A stretch of 6,734 bases of DNA from Bacteroidota bacterium (GTDB lineage Bacteria > Bacteroidota > Bacteroidia > Bacteroidales > WCHB1-69). Numbering within the stretch: position 1 is the first letter of the stretch; the number at the start of each line of letters is the position of its first letter. A model generated the notes under the pieces. The model was given only the letters and a program-made list of their open reading frames with translations, was not told where the DNA came from and did not search any database. A program made the position numbers and the translations under genes. The DNA lies in contig JAEWUL010000164.1 in the NCBI GenBank assembly GCA_023459435.1, positions 1 to 6,734 of the forward strand, given 5' to 3'. Shown piece by piece: positions 5,146 through 6,734 of the stretch.

Positions 5146-6734
5146 ATGAAAACAAAATTTAGGCGTTTAATAGTTGGTTTTTTTGGAATGATTGGTTTGG
5201 TAATGCCGGGGATGGGGAAGGGTCAGATTATAGTGTCTCGAATTCAGGGGTTTGGTCTGTTATTGGTACATTTTGAAGCTACGTATAATCCCGATCAGTT
5301 TCATCATTCACTTTTTAAATGGGATTTTTGAGATGAGGTGACACTCACTCAAAAAAATGAGAATGGATCGGTTTTCATGGATACTATTAACATTACAGTT
5401 TTAGATCCTGATGCTATATTTGAATCTCCGCTTACAATTTGTGTAAATCCTGCTTCAGATAATGATTTTACCGGAGCTCCTTCAGGATCAGTACATATCT
5501 CTACTGATTCTTTATGGCTTATTTGGAGGTACTGAATCGTTTCATCACTGGCTATTTCTTCGTGTAAAAGCAGATGGTTTTGATGTGCCTATTGGCTGGT
5601 CTACCTGGAATGATCCACAAGGAAATACCCATGTTGATCATATGGGAATTATATCCTGTGTATTTGAGAATGCTTCTGTTAATGTTGGGTATATTGGAAG
5701 TGAACGGCTTATGGTAATGGGCTCCATCTTCCGGAATGCTTCTGAATCTCATGTTTTGCGCATATGGCAATGTTATAAAGGCGTTTTGGCTCATAATCAG
5801 ATCTCCGGATCGAGCCTGAACACCCATATCGGAAGACATGCTTTAAAGTTTCATGGACCAAGTGAGACACAGATTGCCACTACAGAATGGAGTCATTTGA
5901 ATAAAAGAACACAATTTTCCATTATCTCCGACAATGTTTTTGGCACATCAGGCCCCTGGCCGGTCATGGTTGCCCCTCAGGATGACTGGAGTGATGAACG
6001 GTTGTCCCATATCATTTTTGAGCGAAATCAATATTTCTCAGATTTTGGCAATTCTAGTGTCCTCTCTTTACACCCATCCGTAATTTTTAGCTTTAATGGC
6101 TCGAATCTTACTGTAAGAAACAATATCATTGATGCTTCTTCACAGGGTGCCTATTTTACCGGAATTCTGGTGAAGAAAAATTTAGTGCTCCCTGTTCCCG
6201 AAAACGTCGAAATTTATCACAATACGATTTATAAATATGCTGATCCCAACGGACAAATCTGGCATGGTATCGAAGTTTTAGACACTTGTGGAGCCATCAC
6301 AATAAGAAACAATCTGGTAGAGTTTCCTTATGTTTGTGCCGGACATTTTTCTGTTTATAATCTTTCACCTAACACGGAATACTCGAACAATGTGTTAAAC
6401 AGCACTGTCACCTTTGAGGATCCTGATCATATAGATCCGTTGCAACGATCATTCAGACTACATCCCAATTCCTTAAGTGCCATTAATATGGGGTATATTG
6501 TACCTTCCGTTTATCAAGATTTTGATGGAACCAAGAGACCTCAGGGAAGTGGTTATGATATTGGCGCATTTGAGTATATCCCACCGATCTTTATTGATGA
6601 TTTTAACAAGGTAGAAAATTCTATTTTCTACCCCAATCCAACAACCGGAATAGTTCATTTCAAATCTGAAATTTCAATTCAGGAAATTCAAATCTTTGAC
6701 ATTACCGGTAGGTTAATCTTTCAACAGAATAATC
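5146..6734 (+). pseudogene. Broken secreted PKD / right-handed beta-helix protein with T9SS sorting domain (runs off the right edge)
   Basis: The ATG at 5146 gives a signal peptide (MKTKFRRLIVGFFGMIGLV, cleavage probably near GKGQ). LVHFEATYNPDQFHHSLFKWDF then ends at TGA 5329-5331, where a PKD motif WDFGD would need Gly, so GGA to TGA is the simplest change. The same frame resumes as DEVTLTQKNENGSVFMDTIN, the end of a PKD domain, with its middle missing, then ICVNPASDNDFTGAPSG up to about 5518. Sense then moves one frame to FGGTESFHHWLFLRVK at 5522 and stays open to the window end with no stop. That part contains degenerate beta-helix turns (FENASVNVGYIG, NNIIDASSQGAYFTG, EIYHNTIYKY, TIRNNLVEF), the terminal DFDGTKRPQGSGYDIGAFEY signature of beta-helix surface proteins and a T9SS sorting domain. 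Such proteins are often polysaccharide-acting or adhesive; no catalytic residue can be assigned. The ATG at 5462 could in principle start the 3' part, but without a signal peptide it would not be exported. Confidence 0.85.
6602..6734 (+). other. T9SS type A C-terminal sorting domain (incomplete at the window edge)
   Basis: After the beta-helix the frame reads FNKVENSIFYPNPTTGIVHF and then IQEIQIFDITGRLIFQQNN. The YPNPTTG turn followed by a V-x-I-x-D-x-x-G-R strand pair is the signature of the Por secretion system sorting domain that directs cargo through the type IX machinery and is removed at the cell surface. About 25-35 further residues are expected beyond the window. This is a phylum-specific marker for Bacteroidota. 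Confidence 0.9.

Noticed and set aside
4235..5331. Stop codon recoding (TAG and TGA read as sense)
   Set aside because: Two different stop codons are involved, frame changes and missing domains occur alongside, and intact neighbours end normally at TAG or TAA. Decay explains the data better.
5552..5839. Minus-strand reading frame of 95 codons, and similar ones at 2829-3164, 3170-3403, 3567-3890, 4480-4779 and 6473-6658
   Set aside because: Each lies opposite a recognisable coding frame, has no motifs and no promoter, and reads as a shadow.

Overview
The window is AT-rich bacterial DNA, most likely from a Bacteroidota species of the Bacteroidales/Marinilabiliales kind. Three things support this: several gene starts are preceded by TAnnTTTG, the -7 element of the Bacteroidota sigma factor; the right-hand gene ends in a type IX secretion (T9SS) type A C-terminal sorting domain; and ribosome binding sites are weak or absent. 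The placement below phylum is a guess from gene style.

Left part (1-2141, minus strand). A soluble sensor histidine kinase (PocR-type sensor, PAS, HisKA, HATPase) is followed 2 bp later by the first 41 codons of a single-domain Rcp1-like response regulator that runs off the left edge. Together they form an intact two-component pair. A perfect 10-1-10 palindrome lies just upstream of the kinase start. Upstream of that is a small intact GNAT-like protein of the COG2388 type, with its own promoter.

Middle (2247-3803, plus strand). A full-length amidophosphoribosyltransferase (purF-like, 502 aa) carries an 11-residue propeptide, the Cys12 glutaminase nucleophile and four cysteines placed as in the 4Fe-4S PurF enzymes. 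Its -7 element sits so close to the ATG that the leader must be about 10 nt or less, which also rules out the longer TTG-started reading frame.

Right part (3848-6734, plus strand). Three consecutive genes are broken. First comes a membrane sensor histidine kinase with an in-frame TAG and an internal deletion that removes the phospho-acceptor region and joins the sensor to the ATPase domain out of frame. Next is its overlapping NarL/LuxR-type response regulator, reduced from roughly 210 to 76 codons by two internal deletions whose frame changes cancel out. After a short spacer with a GGCGAAA-like repeat and a REP-like imperfect palindrome comes a secreted PKD plus right-handed beta-helix protein with a T9SS sorting domain. 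Its first third is broken by a TGA in the PKD motif and by frame changes, while its last roughly 1.25 kb is fully open and runs off the right edge.

The main point of interest is this contrast. Intact genes lie to the left, and a run of three neighbouring genes to the right share the same kind of damage: internal block deletions with frame changes, plus single-base nonsense mutations. I did not find a convincing new defence or mobile system. The candidates worth following are the clustered deletions, the REP-like palindrome, the operator-like palindrome and the divergent PurF subtype.
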